This document shows, piece by piece, positions 27,659 to 37,897 of a DNA stretch of 64,000 nt (position 1 is the stretch's first letter; each line of letters begins with the position of its first letter). Below the pieces are notes generated by a model. That model ran no database searches. It was given only the letters and a program-made list of their open reading frames with translations, and was not told the origin of the DNA. Source of the stretch: Methanoregulaceae archaeon (lineage in GTDB: Archaea > Halobacteriota > Methanomicrobia > Methanomicrobiales > Methanospirillaceae); assembly GCA_015660965.1 (NCBI GenBank), contig JACTVG010000006.1, positions 1 through 64,000 on the forward strand. Reading direction: 5' to 3'. The translations under genes and the position numbers were made by a program.

Positions 27659-28744
27659 ATGGCTGCTGTAAATGCCCATGCCGGAATCGGTGCCCTCTGG
27701 CAACAGCGATTAGAAAAATTGCAGGAATATGAGGTTATCCGTGATGGGAATATTTTTAGGACAAGTTTTCGAAATAGCTATGTTTTCGCCTCGGAATATG
27801 AACAGGCCCGACAATATCTCGATTGGCTAATTACAAAATATCGAAACGTGCCATTCACGACAATATTTTCTGGGAATGAATTGGCAAATGAAGGCGGAGT
27901 ATGCTTCTCACTTTGTAGTTACCATCCTACGATTGTTAAAACGATAGACATTGAACGGTTTAGGTCAGAAATACTCACGGATTTAACCCTTGTTCTGGGT
28001 ATCGGGGAAAAGATAGAGAGACGGTTAAAAAATCGGGGATATCAAACGCTGTACGATCTTTTGCAACATCAAAAATTCCGTATGCCAGCCCGGCAGGTAA
28101 TTGAATGCTTGACTTATGGTAATTCTATAGATCTTATAAACCTCATTGGAAGGCGACGTTCAAGATCTCACCCACGTGTTCTAGGAACGGCAGGATTCCA
28201 TGATCCAGAGGAGTATGTATTCCTTGATATCGAGACTTTGGGACTTTTCTCTCGTCCAATTATCCTATTTGGTGTGGGGACAATTGAAAACAAACGGCTT
28301 ATCGTTCATCAGTATCTCTTGCGTGATATTGATGAAGAACAGGCAGCTCTTATCGCGACAATTGAGCAGATGTCTGGTGACCACCCAGCACTCATTACAT
28401 TCAACGGCAAATCCTTTGATTTTCCTTATCTTCAGGATCGGCTCGCCTATTATGGAATGAACAGAAATTCTCAAATCCCTCACTTCGATGTGCTTCAATT
28501 CTCCCGAAGCAGATGGCGGGACGAGTTCCATTCATTGCGCCTATGCATGCTTGAAAAAGAGATTCTCGGCATCAATCGGGAGAATGACATTCCTGGACAA
28601 ATGGTGCCTGAGTTCTACGAAACATATCTGCATACCAATAACTGCGGTCCACTTATACCAATTATCGAGCATAATAAACAAGATGTAGTCTCACTTGCGC
28701 TACTCTTCTTCCGATTACTTAATGACTATTATGGCTGTTGCTGA
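27659..28744 (+). CDS. MrfB/YprB-like RNase H-fold exonuclease
   Basis: A 361-residue protein. A helix-hairpin-helix region (LTLVLGIGEKIERRLKNRG) precedes a DEDD exonuclease domain: D190 and E192 in FLDIETLG, D254 in FNGKSFDFPYL, and a final HNKQD (H338, D342). This matches Bacillus YprB/MrfB, the metal-dependent exonuclease partner of helicase MrfA in mitomycin-damage repair. Start at ATG 27659; TTG at 27653 is the alternative. The 3' end overlaps the helicase gene. Confidence 0.85.
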   Translation: MAAVNAHAGIGALWQQRLEKLQEYEVIRDGNIFRTSFRNSYVFASEYEQARQYLDWLITKYRNVPFTTIFSGNELANEGGVCFSLCSYHPTIVKTIDIERFRSEILTDLTLVLGIGEKIERRLKNRGYQTLYDLLQHQKFRMPARQVIECLTYGNSIDLINLIGRRRSRSHPRVLGTAGFHDPEEYVFLDIETLGLFSRPIILFGVGTIENKRLIVHQYLLRDIDEEQAALIATIEQMSGDHPALITFNGKSFDFPYLQDRLAYYGMNRNSQIPHFDVLQFSRSRWRDEFHSLRLCMLEKEILGINRENDIPGQMVPEFYETYLHTNNCGPLIPIIEHNKQDVVSLALLFFRLLNDYYGCC

Positions 28745-31040
28745 CATTATTGGATTACTAAAACAGAACCCCGTATACAAAAAGCGGGTCGTTCATATTG
28801 ACATTACCGAATCGAAACAACCGCAGTACGGAACACTTGCTGCCCCACTAAACGAATCAATTTGTAGATATCTTGACCAACGAAAGATACACCTTTACAG
28901 CCACCAATGTGATGCTATCAACTACATTCGTGAAAAAAAACATATCATAATCACAACGCCAACAGCAAGTGGCAAGACTCTCGCTTTCAATATTCCAGTC
29001 TTTGAAAGTCTCGCAATAAATCCAAAAGCACGGGCGTTGTATCTCTATCCAACCAAGGCACTTTCCAATGATCAACTTGCAACTCTTGAACAAATGGCAC
29101 ACTTCACTGGAATTAATGTTAAACCAGCGATTTATGATGGCGATACACCGCAATCAAAGCGACCGGCGATCCGTGAAAACGCCCATATTGTTATCTCAAA
29201 CCCATATGAACTTCACCGGGTATTGTCGTGGCATACAAAGTGGAGTGAATTTTTCTCATGCCTTCAATTTGTAGTAATTGATGAGGCCCACCGGTACCGT
29301 GGGGTTTTCGGTTCCAACGTTGCGTTGTTGATTCGAAGATTGTTGCGCCTTTGTCAATATTACGGATCAGATCCCCAGTTTATTCTCTCAACTGCAACTC
29401 TTGCGAACCCATTAGTGTTTGCCGAACGATTGACCTCCCGATCGTTTGAACTTGTGGATGATGATGGATCACCACATGGAAAAAAACATTTCGTTCTCTA
29501 TAATCCGTTCTATGATGGGATCGGAGAGCGATCTGCCCACCAAGAAACTAAAGATCTGTTAGTTTCTTGTGTTCGAGGGGATCTCCAAACGCTCTGCTTC
29601 ACTGGATCACGAAAGATGGCAGAGTTAATTACAGTTTGGGCCCGTGACGATCTTCGACATGTCACTTCCTGTTTAGTTGATGCTATCGCTGCGTACCGTG
29701 CTGGTTATCTCCTGGGAGAACGCCGAGCGATAGAAAAGCAACTGAAGGATGGATTGATGAAAGGTGTTGTTTCAACCAATGCACTTGAACTTGGAATCGA
29801 TATCGGATCTCTAGATGCTGTGATAATTTCTGGATACCCTGGTACCATGATGTCGACTTGCCAGCAGGCTGGAAGAGCAGGTAGGAAAGGTGAGCTTTCT
29901 CTTGCCATTCTCGTTGCACAAGCAAACCCCCTCGACCAGTATTTTATGCATCATCCCGACAAGTTCTTTGCGCGGTCGTATGAGTACGCAATTGTTGATA
30001 CTGCAAACCCATACATTGTTTCTGGACATATGCTCTGTGCAGCGTCAGAGCTACCAATGAATGATCTGACCGATCAAAAATTCTTTGGAGATTTATACAT
30101 CCCCCTGCAAACTGAACTTGCGTCTCAGAATCTTATACGTCAGACAGGTCATGGATGGGTATATGCTGGACGAGGAAGGACTGCTGATGCAGTTCATCTA
30201 GATGGGATTCCGGGTGAAACATTTCGAATCGTGTGCAATGGGCGTTTACTTGAAACAATGGATCGTGCGCAGGCATACCGAGAAGCCCACAAAGGGGCTA
30301 TCATGCTCCATCAAGGTGAGAGCTACATTGTTAAGGAAATGGATCTTGAATCCCATACAATTAGAGTTACTGAAACAGATGTGGACTATTACACGCAACC
30401 ATTGAAAGATGTGAGCCTCGCTATTCTCGAGGTTCTAGAAAACTGTACGATCAATGGGGTAAAATGTGCATTTGGTGACGTGGAGGTAACAGAACAATAC
30501 ACCGGTTATAAGATCAAACGTAAAGACACAATTATTGGGGTTGAAGTGCTTGCGCTCCCGCCGCTCATTTTCCGGACAAGAGCGTTTTGGTTTGTACCTC
30601 TTGAAAACATTGAACATAAAGTAACAACTGCAGGTTTTGATTTTGCAGGTGGCTTACACGGTACTGAGCATGCGATTATTGCATTAATGCCCCTCCATGT
30701 TATGTGTGATCGGTGGGATATTGGGGGGCTTTCCTCACCAGTATATGGTGAGAGTGGTGAACCAACTGTCTTTATTTATGATGCATATGAAGGAGGAATC
30801 GGGCTTGCAGAGAAAGCATTCGAAATTCTCCCGAAACTCTTCGAAACATCATATGAACTCGTCCGGGATTGTCTGTGCGAGGAAGGGTGTCCATCTTGTA
30901 TCTACTCACCGAAGTGCGGAAATGATAATCAACCTCTAGATAAACAAGCGGCGGAGCTGATCCTTAAGGACCTATGCGAGTCTCGGGAAAAAAAAGATCG
31001 TACTGAGATTTGGGATCAGTGCCTGAAGAGCATTTCATAA
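28731..31040 (+). CDS. MrfA/YprA-like DEAD/H helicase with DUF1998 (Hrq1-related)
   Basis: A 769-residue SF2 helicase. Motif I TPTASGKTLAFN, motif II VIDEAHRYRGVFG, motif III STATLANP, motif V TNALELGIDIG and motif VI QQAGRAGRKGE are complete. The C-terminal DUF1998 part holds YDAYEGGIGLAEKAFE and a four-Cys cluster (CLCEEGCPSC, then KCG), the metal site of MrfA-type helicases. Start ATG 28731 (MAVADII); ATG 28722 is possible. It overlaps the exonuclease gene by 14 nt. Confidence 0.92.
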   Translation: MAVADIIGLLKQNPVYKKRVVHIDITESKQPQYGTLAAPLNESICRYLDQRKIHLYSHQCDAINYIREKKHIIITTPTASGKTLAFNIPVFESLAINPKARALYLYPTKALSNDQLATLEQMAHFTGINVKPAIYDGDTPQSKRPAIRENAHIVISNPYELHRVLSWHTKWSEFFSCLQFVVIDEAHRYRGVFGSNVALLIRRLLRLCQYYGSDPQFILSTATLANPLVFAERLTSRSFELVDDDGSPHGKKHFVLYNPFYDGIGERSAHQETKDLLVSCVRGDLQTLCFTGSRKMAELITVWARDDLRHVTSCLVDAIAAYRAGYLLGERRAIEKQLKDGLMKGVVSTNALELGIDIGSLDAVIISGYPGTMMSTCQQAGRAGRKGELSLAILVAQANPLDQYFMHHPDKFFARSYEYAIVDTANPYIVSGHMLCAASELPMNDLTDQKFFGDLYIPLQTELASQNLIRQTGHGWVYAGRGRTADAVHLDGIPGETFRIVCNGRLLETMDRAQAYREAHKGAIMLHQGESYIVKEMDLESHTIRVTETDVDYYTQPLKDVSLAILEVLENCTINGVKCAFGDVEVTEQYTGYKIKRKDTIIGVEVLALPPLIFRTRAFWFVPLENIEHKVTTAGFDFAGGLHGTEHAIIALMPLHVMCDRWDIGGLSSPVYGESGEPTVFIYDAYEGGIGLAEKAFEILPKLFETSYELVRDCLCEEGCPSCIYSPKCGNDNQPLDKQAAELILKDLCESREKKDRTEIWDQCLKSIS

Positions 31041-31054
31041 ATCCATCTAATAAT

Positions 31055-31297
31055 TTAATCAACAATCACAACCCTACTCTCAGGGCTTTCAGGTTCCGGT
31101 ACCTCCTCCTCAAATATGAACAAGTTTTCAATTGTCGTGTTCAAGGTTTTAGCAACATCGTGTGCCAGCTTAAGTGAGGGATTATATTTTCCCCGCTCAA
31201 GGAAGACAATAGTTTCCCGTCGTACTCCCACCTTTTTTGCAAGGTCTTCCTGTGTCAGGTTCTGTCTTGTTCGATAATCTTTAATCCGTGTAATCAT
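31055..31297 (-). CDS. Small XRE-family HTH transcriptional regulator
   Basis: An 80-residue protein with one Cro/C1-type HTH ([20 protein letters not shown], then [20 protein letters not shown]) and an acidic tail. Start placed at ATG 31297 (MITRIKDYR), as in relatives; the in-frame ATG at 31318 falls inside an operator-like dyad. It converges on the helicase gene. Related small regulators usually repress their own promoter. Confidence 0.9.
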   Translation of the reverse strand: MITRIKDYRTRQNLTQEDLAKKVGVRRETIVFLERGKYNPSLKLAHDVAKTLNTTIENLFIFEEEVPEPESPESRVVIVD

Positions 31298-31299
31298 GT

Positions 31300-31317
31300 T
31301 GTTATATATCTCTAACA
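31300..31317 (-). promoter_or_regulatory. Operator-like dyad 2, upstream of HTH gene
   Basis: TGTTA, 8 nt, TAACA: a perfectly symmetric dyad ending 3 nt before the chosen start codon. Together with the copy at 31332-31349 it forms two near-identical sites on one face of the helix, centres 32 bp apart. Confidence 0.55.
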
Positions 31318-31331
31318 TTGTCGATTATTAA

Positions 31332-31349
31332 AGTTATCTATTTCTAACA
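31332..31349 (-). promoter_or_regulatory. Operator-like dyad 1, upstream of HTH gene
   Basis: On the minus strand TGTTA, 8 nt, TAACT: one mismatch from the second dyad. The shared 20-nt context (CAATGTTAGA with ATAAC, 18 of 20 bases equal) shows it is a repeated binding site. An AT-rich TTTAATAATC between the two could be the TATA element. Confidence 0.5.
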
Positions 31350-31458
31350 TTGGGTGTTTTAAAATGAACTTTAATGCAAAGCATACGGATATAAAAATCT
31401 CATAAACATTCACAGAAGAATTTTCATGCAAAAATGAGATTAAAAAGAAATATGCGTA

Positions 31459-33111
31459 TTATTCTTGTATTGTTGACCGCACAGTCAGAAACACCGGTCC
31501 CCGCACATCAACCTTTTTCTTATTATCAGTAATATATCGCATCGCATAATCCTCAATTTTAAGATTGATATCGCTTGGCAGTTTTGCCATTTTTACCTGT
31601 ACAACTGTGGATTTTGAATGTCTTGCTGCATCTTCAATACGTGCTGCAGCAAGTGCAGAAACCGCGTCAATATAAGTTATTGAAGTCGATACACCTTCAT
31701 TACGCACAGCCTTCCACTTCTCATTATCAGGAATACCAAGAATCGATCCATCATGTACGAAAATCTCATTAATACATGCTGGGCCGCAAAGTTTTGCAGT
31801 TGCCTCTGGTTCTTCAATAACAATCTCAACCTTTGAATTTCCAAGTGTACCTTTCCATACTTCAAACGAACATGGTCCCTGCGCATCGGCATGGTCGATA
31901 GCAGTTTTTCGAATGGCAAGGGTAAGCACCTTCCCTTCTGGTGAAACGGGCTCTTCACGGAGATGAACAGCTTTAGCGATCTCTTGATCGCTAAGCGAAC
32001 GTGGGAAAAACTGAGGATATGTGAGCTGACGAACGTCGTTTGCATTGTAGGCAATCATCGCAAGCCGTTCTACCCCCAGCCCAAGGTTCATAACGGGGAT
32101 ACCGATTCCATATTCAGCGAGTGCTGAGGGAGAATACATTCCAAATGTTGCCACTTCCACCCATCCATGTACTGGATGCCAGGCATAAACTTCAGTCTGG
32201 GAATCCGGCATATAATACTTGGAACGTTTCTCATCTGGTTGAAAGCGGAATTCGGTATATCCAAATGCAGAGAGAAGCGCTTCGCTTACCGTTTTTCCCT
32301 CTTCATTGGTGATATCTTCACCAGCAACAACGCATGATGCGGAATGGTATGTCAAGAGTCGTGTTGGACCTTCAGCTTGTTCGCGTCGGAAGCACCGATC
32401 AACAGAGAATAACCGGATTGGAAGGGGCAAGCGTTCCCAGATGGCCCGAAGGGTAAGGAACCACCCGCTTGTCATATGACTACGCAACGTTGAACGAGAC
32501 GACTCTGGCACAAGCGCCTTAAACTCCGGAAACACCGCATCAAGGATATGTACAATAAGTGCGTCATCCACTCCCAGCACTTTTGCCAGCTCAATAGTAA
32601 GCTCATCACCGTCAATTTCAGATTTCTTATATGCATGGAGCGTCTCTCGCAGTTTTTCCTCGGTTTCCTTCGTCATAGGCTGGTGTGGTTCATGATGCCG
32701 TGTGGAGTCATATGGTACTTTTTCCGCATGAACAAGCGGGCTCTTATGACTCGTTAAGATCTCATTGATCTCATCGAGTTGCTTACGTGAGATCCCCACA
32801 TTTGGACGCGGAAGCCCAGCGAGATAAAATACTCGATCAAGAACTGCCATTGCTTCTGGACCAAACTGACGGTAAATATCCTGTTCATCAACGATCAGAG
32901 GGTTCTCCACTTCATCGAAGCCTAAAGCCAAATAAGTTTCTCGCAACCGGTTTATTGTCTCAAAAATTGGGTGTGCCTGCGCCCGCTTATAACCATGACG
33001 AGGATATCGACTCGCATGTCCTGCTGGAGTTAGCACAGATGGCCCTTCGTGCCATGCCTCCTCGAAATTCTCATGCGCCTTACGTTTCCACTCTTCAGGG
33101 TTGAATTTCAT
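31459..33111 (-). CDS. sepS: O-phosphoserine--tRNA(Cys) ligase (SepRS)
   Basis: A 550-residue class II synthetase that charges tRNA-Cys with phosphoserine, which SepCysS then converts to Cys. It begins [40 protein letters not shown] and [14 protein letters not shown] are catalytic-core segments (motif 2/3 type). This indirect route is typical of methanogens. Its ATG overlaps taw1 by 4 nt. SepCysS is not in the window. Confidence 0.96.
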   Translation of the reverse strand: MKFNPEEWKRKAHENFEEAWHEGPSVLTPAGHASRYPRHGYKRAQAHPIFETINRLRETYLALGFDEVENPLIVDEQDIYRQFGPEAMAVLDRVFYLAGLPRPNVGISRKQLDEINEILTSHKSPLVHAEKVPYDSTRHHEPHQPMTKETEEKLRETLHAYKKSEIDGDELTIELAKVLGVDDALIVHILDAVFPEFKALVPESSRSTLRSHMTSGWFLTLRAIWERLPLPIRLFSVDRCFRREQAEGPTRLLTYHSASCVVAGEDITNEEGKTVSEALLSAFGYTEFRFQPDEKRSKYYMPDSQTEVYAWHPVHGWVEVATFGMYSPSALAEYGIGIPVMNLGLGVERLAMIAYNANDVRQLTYPQFFPRSLSDQEIAKAVHLREEPVSPEGKVLTLAIRKTAIDHADAQGPCSFEVWKGTLGNSKVEIVIEEPEATAKLCGPACINEIFVHDGSILGIPDNEKWKAVRNEGVSTSITYIDAVSALAAARIEDAARHSKSTVVQVKMAKLPSDINLKIEDYAMRYITDNKKKVDVRGPVFLTVRSTIQE

Positions 33112-34007
33112 TTAATACGCTCCATGCAAACTACCCTGCTTATTTGTTTTTCATCCTTGATGCGGTAATCGCATGTGGTAGCGATCTTTGCAGCAAATGC
33201 ACGCACCAGATCATGATCAGGCATATTCTCTCTCACCAATCGGTTTCTACTGTATCCCAAATACATATATCCCTTTACTTCAACAAAATTGGCCCCAGAT
33301 TCCTGCAACATTGCCGCATACCGTTCAGGTGAATGATCATTGTAACCTTTTACAAGAGTAATTCGAACTGCCGACCTCTGACCTCCAAGAAGGGTAAGAC
33401 TCTCTTTAATTAATTCCCAGGTATCTCCAACTGGACGACAAACTTTTCGGTATGTTTCATTGTCAGGTGCTGTTAGAGAGACATACATTTGATATGGGCG
33501 GCAGCGTGCAAGTATACTTGGATTTGTCCCATTACTGACGAGAAAGGTTGTGTACCCTTTTTGATTGAAGAGACTAATGAGTTCGGGAAGCTGACTATAG
33601 AGTGTGGGTTCTCCAGAAAGAGAGATTGCCACATGATTTGGATTCAGTGCTTCCTGCCAAAGCTCCTTAGTGACACTATTTTGGAGGACTGCGTTATATC
33701 CAGCAAGTGCCTTTTTCTGGAGTTTGTGAATACCTGAAAAGATAGTATCTGGTGAGCACTCTTCTTCCCCAGTTATTTCGTGCTCAAACGAACGCCAGCA
33801 AAATAGGCACCGCTGATTGCAGCGAAGTGTGGGTGTCATCTGAACGCAACGATGACTGGTGATCCCATAGAATTGGTGCTTGTAGCACATATCGCCACCT
33901 GCTAATGCTCGTTTACACCACATGCATGGTTTGAGTGCTGCAGAAGAAGTTCTTGAAAAAAACTGGTAACCCTGTTTAATCAGGGCATCACATGGTGCTG
34001 ATGGCAT
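33108..34007 (-). CDS. taw1: 4-demethylwyosine synthase Taw1 (radical SAM)
   Basis: A 299-residue enzyme forming the tricyclic base imG-14 from m1G37 of tRNA-Phe. Radical SAM motif [11 protein letters not shown] (C-x3-C-x2-C); a second N-terminal Cys set ([17 protein letters not shown]) fits the extra cluster. [10 protein letters not shown] is the GGE-like SAM site. Start overlaps argS by 20 nt. Confidence 0.95.
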   Translation of the reverse strand: MPSAPCDALIKQGYQFFSRTSSAALKPCMWCKRALAGGDMCYKHQFYGITSHRCVQMTPTLRCNQRCLFCWRSFEHEITGEEECSPDTIFSGIHKLQKKALAGYNAVLQNSVTKELWQEALNPNHVAISLSGEPTLYSQLPELISLFNQKGYTTFLVSNGTNPSILARCRPYQMYVSLTAPDNETYRKVCRPVGDTWELIKESLTLLGGQRSAVRITLVKGYNDHSPERYAAMLQESGANFVEVKGYMYLGYSRNRLVRENMPDHDLVRAFAAKIATTCDYRIKDEKQISRVVCMERIK

Positions 34008-35676
34008 CTATCCCTAAAGTCTCAAGAGATTCTTTGAGTGTATTCTGGACCGCTTTCACAAGTGTAACTCGACGGTCTCTGATTGCCCCTTCACTTTTTA
34101 ACACCGGTTCGAAGTGGTAGAATGTATTGAATGTGTCAGCAAGTTCACGTGCGTATATAGCTAGGAGATGTGGCCGAAGCTCGGATACAACTTTTTCGAT
34201 AGTTGCAGGAAACTTCGCGATTTGTTTGGCTACTGCAAGTTCATATTCAGTCTCTAAATCAAAGCATTCAGTGAATTTCTCAGCTTTTTCGAGAATACTG
34301 CAGGCTCTGGCATGGGCATACTGAATATATGGTCCACTTTGGCGTTCAAAATCCAACGCCTCTTTCCAGTCAAAGACAGTACTCTTTTCTGGTGATACTT
34401 TCACAATGTCATATCGGATTGCTGCAAGTCCAACGGATTTTGCAATTGCTCTGCGGGTACTTTCATCAAGTTCCGGTCTGCGTTTTGTCACCTCATCGAA
34501 CGCTCGTTTCGTAACTTCAGCAATAAGATCATCAGCTGAAACGAACTTACCAGCACGTGTACTCATTGATCCTTCAGGTAGCGACACAAACTCAAAATGA
34601 ACAATTTGGGGTGCTTTTTCTCCTAGGAGCTTAAGTGTGCATATGAGCTGGGCTCCTATCAATTTGTGATCCGCACCAAGTACATCAATAATCCTATCAA
34701 AATTTGCTGCCTTCCATGTATGATAGGCAAGGTCGCGAGCAGCATAAACTGTAGTACCATCACTTCGTCGGATCACATACTTATTCTCAAACCCCCATTC
34801 AGAGAGATCAAGTGCGAGACTACCCTCTTCTTTTTCCTGTGGGAGCTTTTTGATCCGCCCAATTATCCTTTTAGTATCACCATTCCGGATGAAGTCACTC
34901 TCCCAAACAAACCGGTCATGAGCCACATTCAGGTTTTTCAGAGTTACAACAAACCCGTCAAGACACCGACTAACCTCTTTACGAAATTTTTTCACGGTCG
35001 TAATGTCTCCACCCTCAACAAGTTGCATCAAGTGATCGACTTGTTGAGTAATTCCTGGATTCTTCTCGAGCTCCCGGTTCGCTGCTATATATATGCGGGC
35101 GATATGGGTATCCTCTTTCTCTCCTTTAAGCTGAGTGTTATCAAGATTGTCGAAACCCCATACAACGATAGCAATCTGGCGACCCATGTCATTAACGTAG
35201 TATTGCACTTCAAGGTTATACCCCGCTTTGCGGAATGTTCGTGCAAGAGTATCACCTATGATAGAGTTTCTGATATGGCCAACATGAAGAGGACCGTTTG
35301 GGTTGGCACTTGTATGTTCCAAGACCACTCGAGCACTTTTCTTCTTCAACGAGCCATAACCAGGTTTTATTGCGTCTTTTAAGAGATCTTTTTCCGGGAT
35401 GTTATTGTATTGAAAATTAAGGTACGGTCCCTTTGCCTCAATTGTAATCCCAAGTAACTTGAATTCAGGATTTGAAGATATTTCTTTTGCACATTCTTGT
35501 GCAATTGTACCAGGAGGTTTTTTTTCTTTTTTAGCAAGTGAAAATGCAATCGTCGAGGTTAAATTTGCATGTTCTCCTCCATCAATTAATTGGACATCGT
35601 TTTCTTTTGTCGATTCCTGAAGGACTTTAAGAATTGTTTGAAATCGTTTTTTGAATGGGTTATCAACGTCTTCCAT
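33988..35676 (-). CDS. argS: Arginine--tRNA ligase
   Basis: A 562-residue class I synthetase. HIGH motif HVGH within NPNGPLHVGHIRNS, a KMSKS-like MSTRAGKF, N-terminal Add-1 domain for tRNA D-loop recognition and a C-terminal DALR anticodon domain (SGPYIQYAHARACSILEK). Its start codon shares one base with the prf1 stop. Confidence 0.97.
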   Translation of the reverse strand: MEDVDNPFKKRFQTILKVLQESTKENDVQLIDGGEHANLTSTIAFSLAKKEKKPPGTIAQECAKEISSNPEFKLLGITIEAKGPYLNFQYNNIPEKDLLKDAIKPGYGSLKKKSARVVLEHTSANPNGPLHVGHIRNSIIGDTLARTFRKAGYNLEVQYYVNDMGRQIAIVVWGFDNLDNTQLKGEKEDTHIARIYIAANRELEKNPGITQQVDHLMQLVEGGDITTVKKFRKEVSRCLDGFVVTLKNLNVAHDRFVWESDFIRNGDTKRIIGRIKKLPQEKEEGSLALDLSEWGFENKYVIRRSDGTTVYAARDLAYHTWKAANFDRIIDVLGADHKLIGAQLICTLKLLGEKAPQIVHFEFVSLPEGSMSTRAGKFVSADDLIAEVTKRAFDEVTKRRPELDESTRRAIAKSVGLAAIRYDIVKVSPEKSTVFDWKEALDFERQSGPYIQYAHARACSILEKAEKFTECFDLETEYELAVAKQIAKFPATIEKVVSELRPHLLAIYARELADTFNTFYHFEPVLKSEGAIRDRRVTLVKAVQNTLKESLETLGIDAISTM

Positions 35677-36947
35677 TAATATCCCGTCCTATATCGTAGA
35701 ATCGCAGCTATTCCGCCAAATGCCGAGAATAAGATCGATCCTTCTTCAAAATCATCTGAGATGAGTTCTACCTTTGCACTACTTTGATCAGCGAACTTCG
35801 TCAACTCATCAACGATGTCCGTTTCCTCCTCAAGTACAAGTGGTGCAGTGCATTTCGGGCAGTTGCCAAGTTCTATGTCCTTAGTGGTCTTTCCCGTTTC
35901 GATGCTCACAGTTCGTTTGTCGACGTAATCACAACTTTGGCATTTGATTTTGAGCCGCGATTTTCGGAGATTTGAAGAAAGAAGTAGTATGTCAACTGCA
36001 CCTAGTTCAAGATTTTTTCGAATGCTTTCTTCACCATAGGCAGCAAGACCGTTATCTTTTACTAGTTCTTTCAAGAACCGATCCATGATAGCTTTCTCCT
36101 TAATAACCTCCATTCCCGAAAGGGCATCTTTTGCGGCGTCAACGAGTTCTGGTAGTCCATCTTCATTTGTGTAGGCAACATCAAAGAGTCCGATGATTCT
36201 CTTTTGAATCTCGTGATTGAGGTAACCACCCGCTTCAAACTCCTCTTTTGTTGGGCTGGGCCCGCCAATCAACACACCTTTAAATCGTTCAAAGAAATCT
36301 TTCTCTGCGAGAAATATGGCACTTGCTCGTTCTCCAACTTTTGTGTAGAACTCGTTAATTGCAATTTCTCGGAGACGCCCAAACCGTGCAGCTGATTGGC
36401 CACCTTTGCGTTGCTTACCCGGGACTGTGGATGTGGCACCACCGATTGGCTCAATCCTGTTCCCTCGTAAAAATCCCCAATAAGCTTCCCGCCGGTCGAG
36501 AACAATTAATCCATAAATGCTTTTCTCTTCGAGCATTTGCTTTAATGGATCGAGCTCGAACTTTGAGCTGCAGCGGTACATGTATAAATTGAGAGGTTCG
36601 GGAGGCTCGATTATAGTACACTGAAGGTCAGTGCGATCGCCATATAGCTTAATTGTACCACAAAAAACCGCCATGCCGTGTTCTGGAGATTTTTTGTAGT
36701 ATTTGAGTCGTGAGAGGATAGATGAAATAGCACTTTGTACGTTAGTACGAGTTTGTTTGCTTTTAATATTCGCACATTGTCCGTATTCGTCTTTTAATTG
36801 CCCGGTTACATCATAAATTTGTTTGTCGGGAGGGATGTAGAGTGTGATCAGCTCTGTTCCATCTCCCTCTTGTGACTCGAGCTTCTCGAGTGTTTTTTTA
36901 AATTCGTAGCGTTTGCGTGCCTCGTCCATCTTTAATGCTTCGGCCAT
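35676..36947 (-). CDS. prf1: Peptide chain release factor aRF1
   Basis: A 423-residue class I release factor reading all three stop codons. NIKS at 60-63 recognises the stop codon; GGQ at 182-184 triggers peptide release; the C-terminal domain holds a zinc-like four-Cys set (KCQSCDY and NCPKC). First gene of the prf1-argS-taw1-sepS series. Confidence 0.97.
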   Translation of the reverse strand: MAEALKMDEARKRYEFKKTLEKLESQEGDGTELITLYIPPDKQIYDVTGQLKDEYGQCANIKSKQTRTNVQSAISSILSRLKYYKKSPEHGMAVFCGTIKLYGDRTDLQCTIIEPPEPLNLYMYRCSSKFELDPLKQMLEEKSIYGLIVLDRREAYWGFLRGNRIEPIGGATSTVPGKQRKGGQSAARFGRLREIAINEFYTKVGERASAIFLAEKDFFERFKGVLIGGPSPTKEEFEAGGYLNHEIQKRIIGLFDVAYTNEDGLPELVDAAKDALSGMEVIKEKAIMDRFLKELVKDNGLAAYGEESIRKNLELGAVDILLLSSNLRKSRLKIKCQSCDYVDKRTVSIETGKTTKDIELGNCPKCTAPLVLEEETDIVDELTKFADQSSAKVELISDDFEEGSILFSAFGGIAAILRYRTGY

Positions 36948-36982
36948 TAACGTCCATCAACCTGTAAAAAGCTAATACCTAT

Positions 36983-37897
36983 TCACCCGCGGGTGGCATA
37001 AATTTGCGCCCACCGCTCAAGGATCCTGTCATCCACGTCTGCATTGATACCGTGGCTGCCGGAGAATTCGGTAAAGATTTTCGGTTCGCCTGCCTGTTCA
37101 AAGAACGCTTTCCCGCTCGCAAACGGGATGATGGGATCGGTTGCATTGTGGAAGATCCAGACCGGGCGCGGAGAAATCTTCAGGAGGTACGTACTGGGCT
37201 CAATTGATGTCGCGAACCGGACTGGATCACCTGTATAGCCCTGTTGGTTTACGGCATCCAGCACCCCCCAGTCAGAGGTGGAGATACCTACATACCCGGC
37301 AAAAGCCGGATCGACACCAGCCGCAATCGCAGCATACCGTCCACCATTGCTCGATCCCACCGCATATACTGGGACGGAGAACCGGTCCGTGAGGAGCTGG
37401 CGGGCATTGACAAGATCGCAGATCGTGAGGTAATATTGCGGCCACTCTCTGGACTCGAATTTACTAAAATCCTGCTGGAGCAGTTGCTGGCCGAACGGGA
37501 CACCTGGGGTCTCCCCTTCCCTCCCCCGCGTGTCGACGAAGAGGAATGCAAACCCTGCCGCAGCATACTTCACCATGCGCTCTTCATGGGCAGCAATGGT
37601 CTCACCGGCGCCCGGCACATAGACGATCGCAGCTTTCGGTTGTTTTGGTGTGGCAAGATATGTTACAACATCACCGTCTTGCGTGTGCATTACAATTCGG
37701 CTCTTTGTATAAGTATCATTAGAAAAGATCAACTCTTCGTTTGTTGTTGGTGGTGCACATTTGACTGAAAGGACGCCGTTGTTATCGACAGAATATGACG
37801 ATTTCTCTGAAATGCTGGTGCACCCTGCAAGAAAAATGAGGGAAACAAACACGCATGTTACAAAAATGATTGATCGCAAATTTAGCACCCCAAACAA
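36983..37897 (-). CDS. Alpha/beta-hydrolase lipoprotein
   Basis: A 304-residue secreted hydrolase. Signal segment at 8-25 with lipobox FLAGC (Cys26). Nucleophile Ser183 in GSSNG, Asp254 in ATDPIIPF and His282 in SGSHG form the triad; esterase or peptidase specificity is unknown. The start overlaps the NUDIX gene by 16 nt. Base composition is split: about 37% GC in the 5' part (37681-37740) against 52-58% in the rest, suggesting a recombinant origin. Confidence 0.85.
   Translation of the reverse strand: MFGVLNLRSIIFVTCVFVSLIFLAGCTSISEKSSYSVDNNGVLSVKCAPPTTNEELIFSNDTYTKSRIVMHTQDGDVVTYLATPKQPKAAIVYVPGAGETIAAHEERMVKYAAAGFAFLFVDTRGREGETPGVPFGQQLLQQDFSKFESREWPQYYLTICDLVNARQLLTDRFSVPVYAVGSSNGGRYAAIAAGVDPAFAGYVGISTSDWGVLDAVNQQGYTGDPVRFATSIEPSTYLLKISPRPVWIFHNATDPIIPFASGKAFFEQAGEPKIFTEFSGSHGINADVDDRILERWAQIYATRG

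Noticed and set aside
34666-35382. Plus-strand 238-codon frame inside argS
   Set aside because: argS is intact and motif-complete on the minus strand; the antisense frame shows no domain.
37244-37768. Plus-strand 174-codon frame inside the alpha/beta hydrolase
   Set aside because: The hydrolase triad and lipobox are clear on the minus strand; the frame reflects the GC-rich block.
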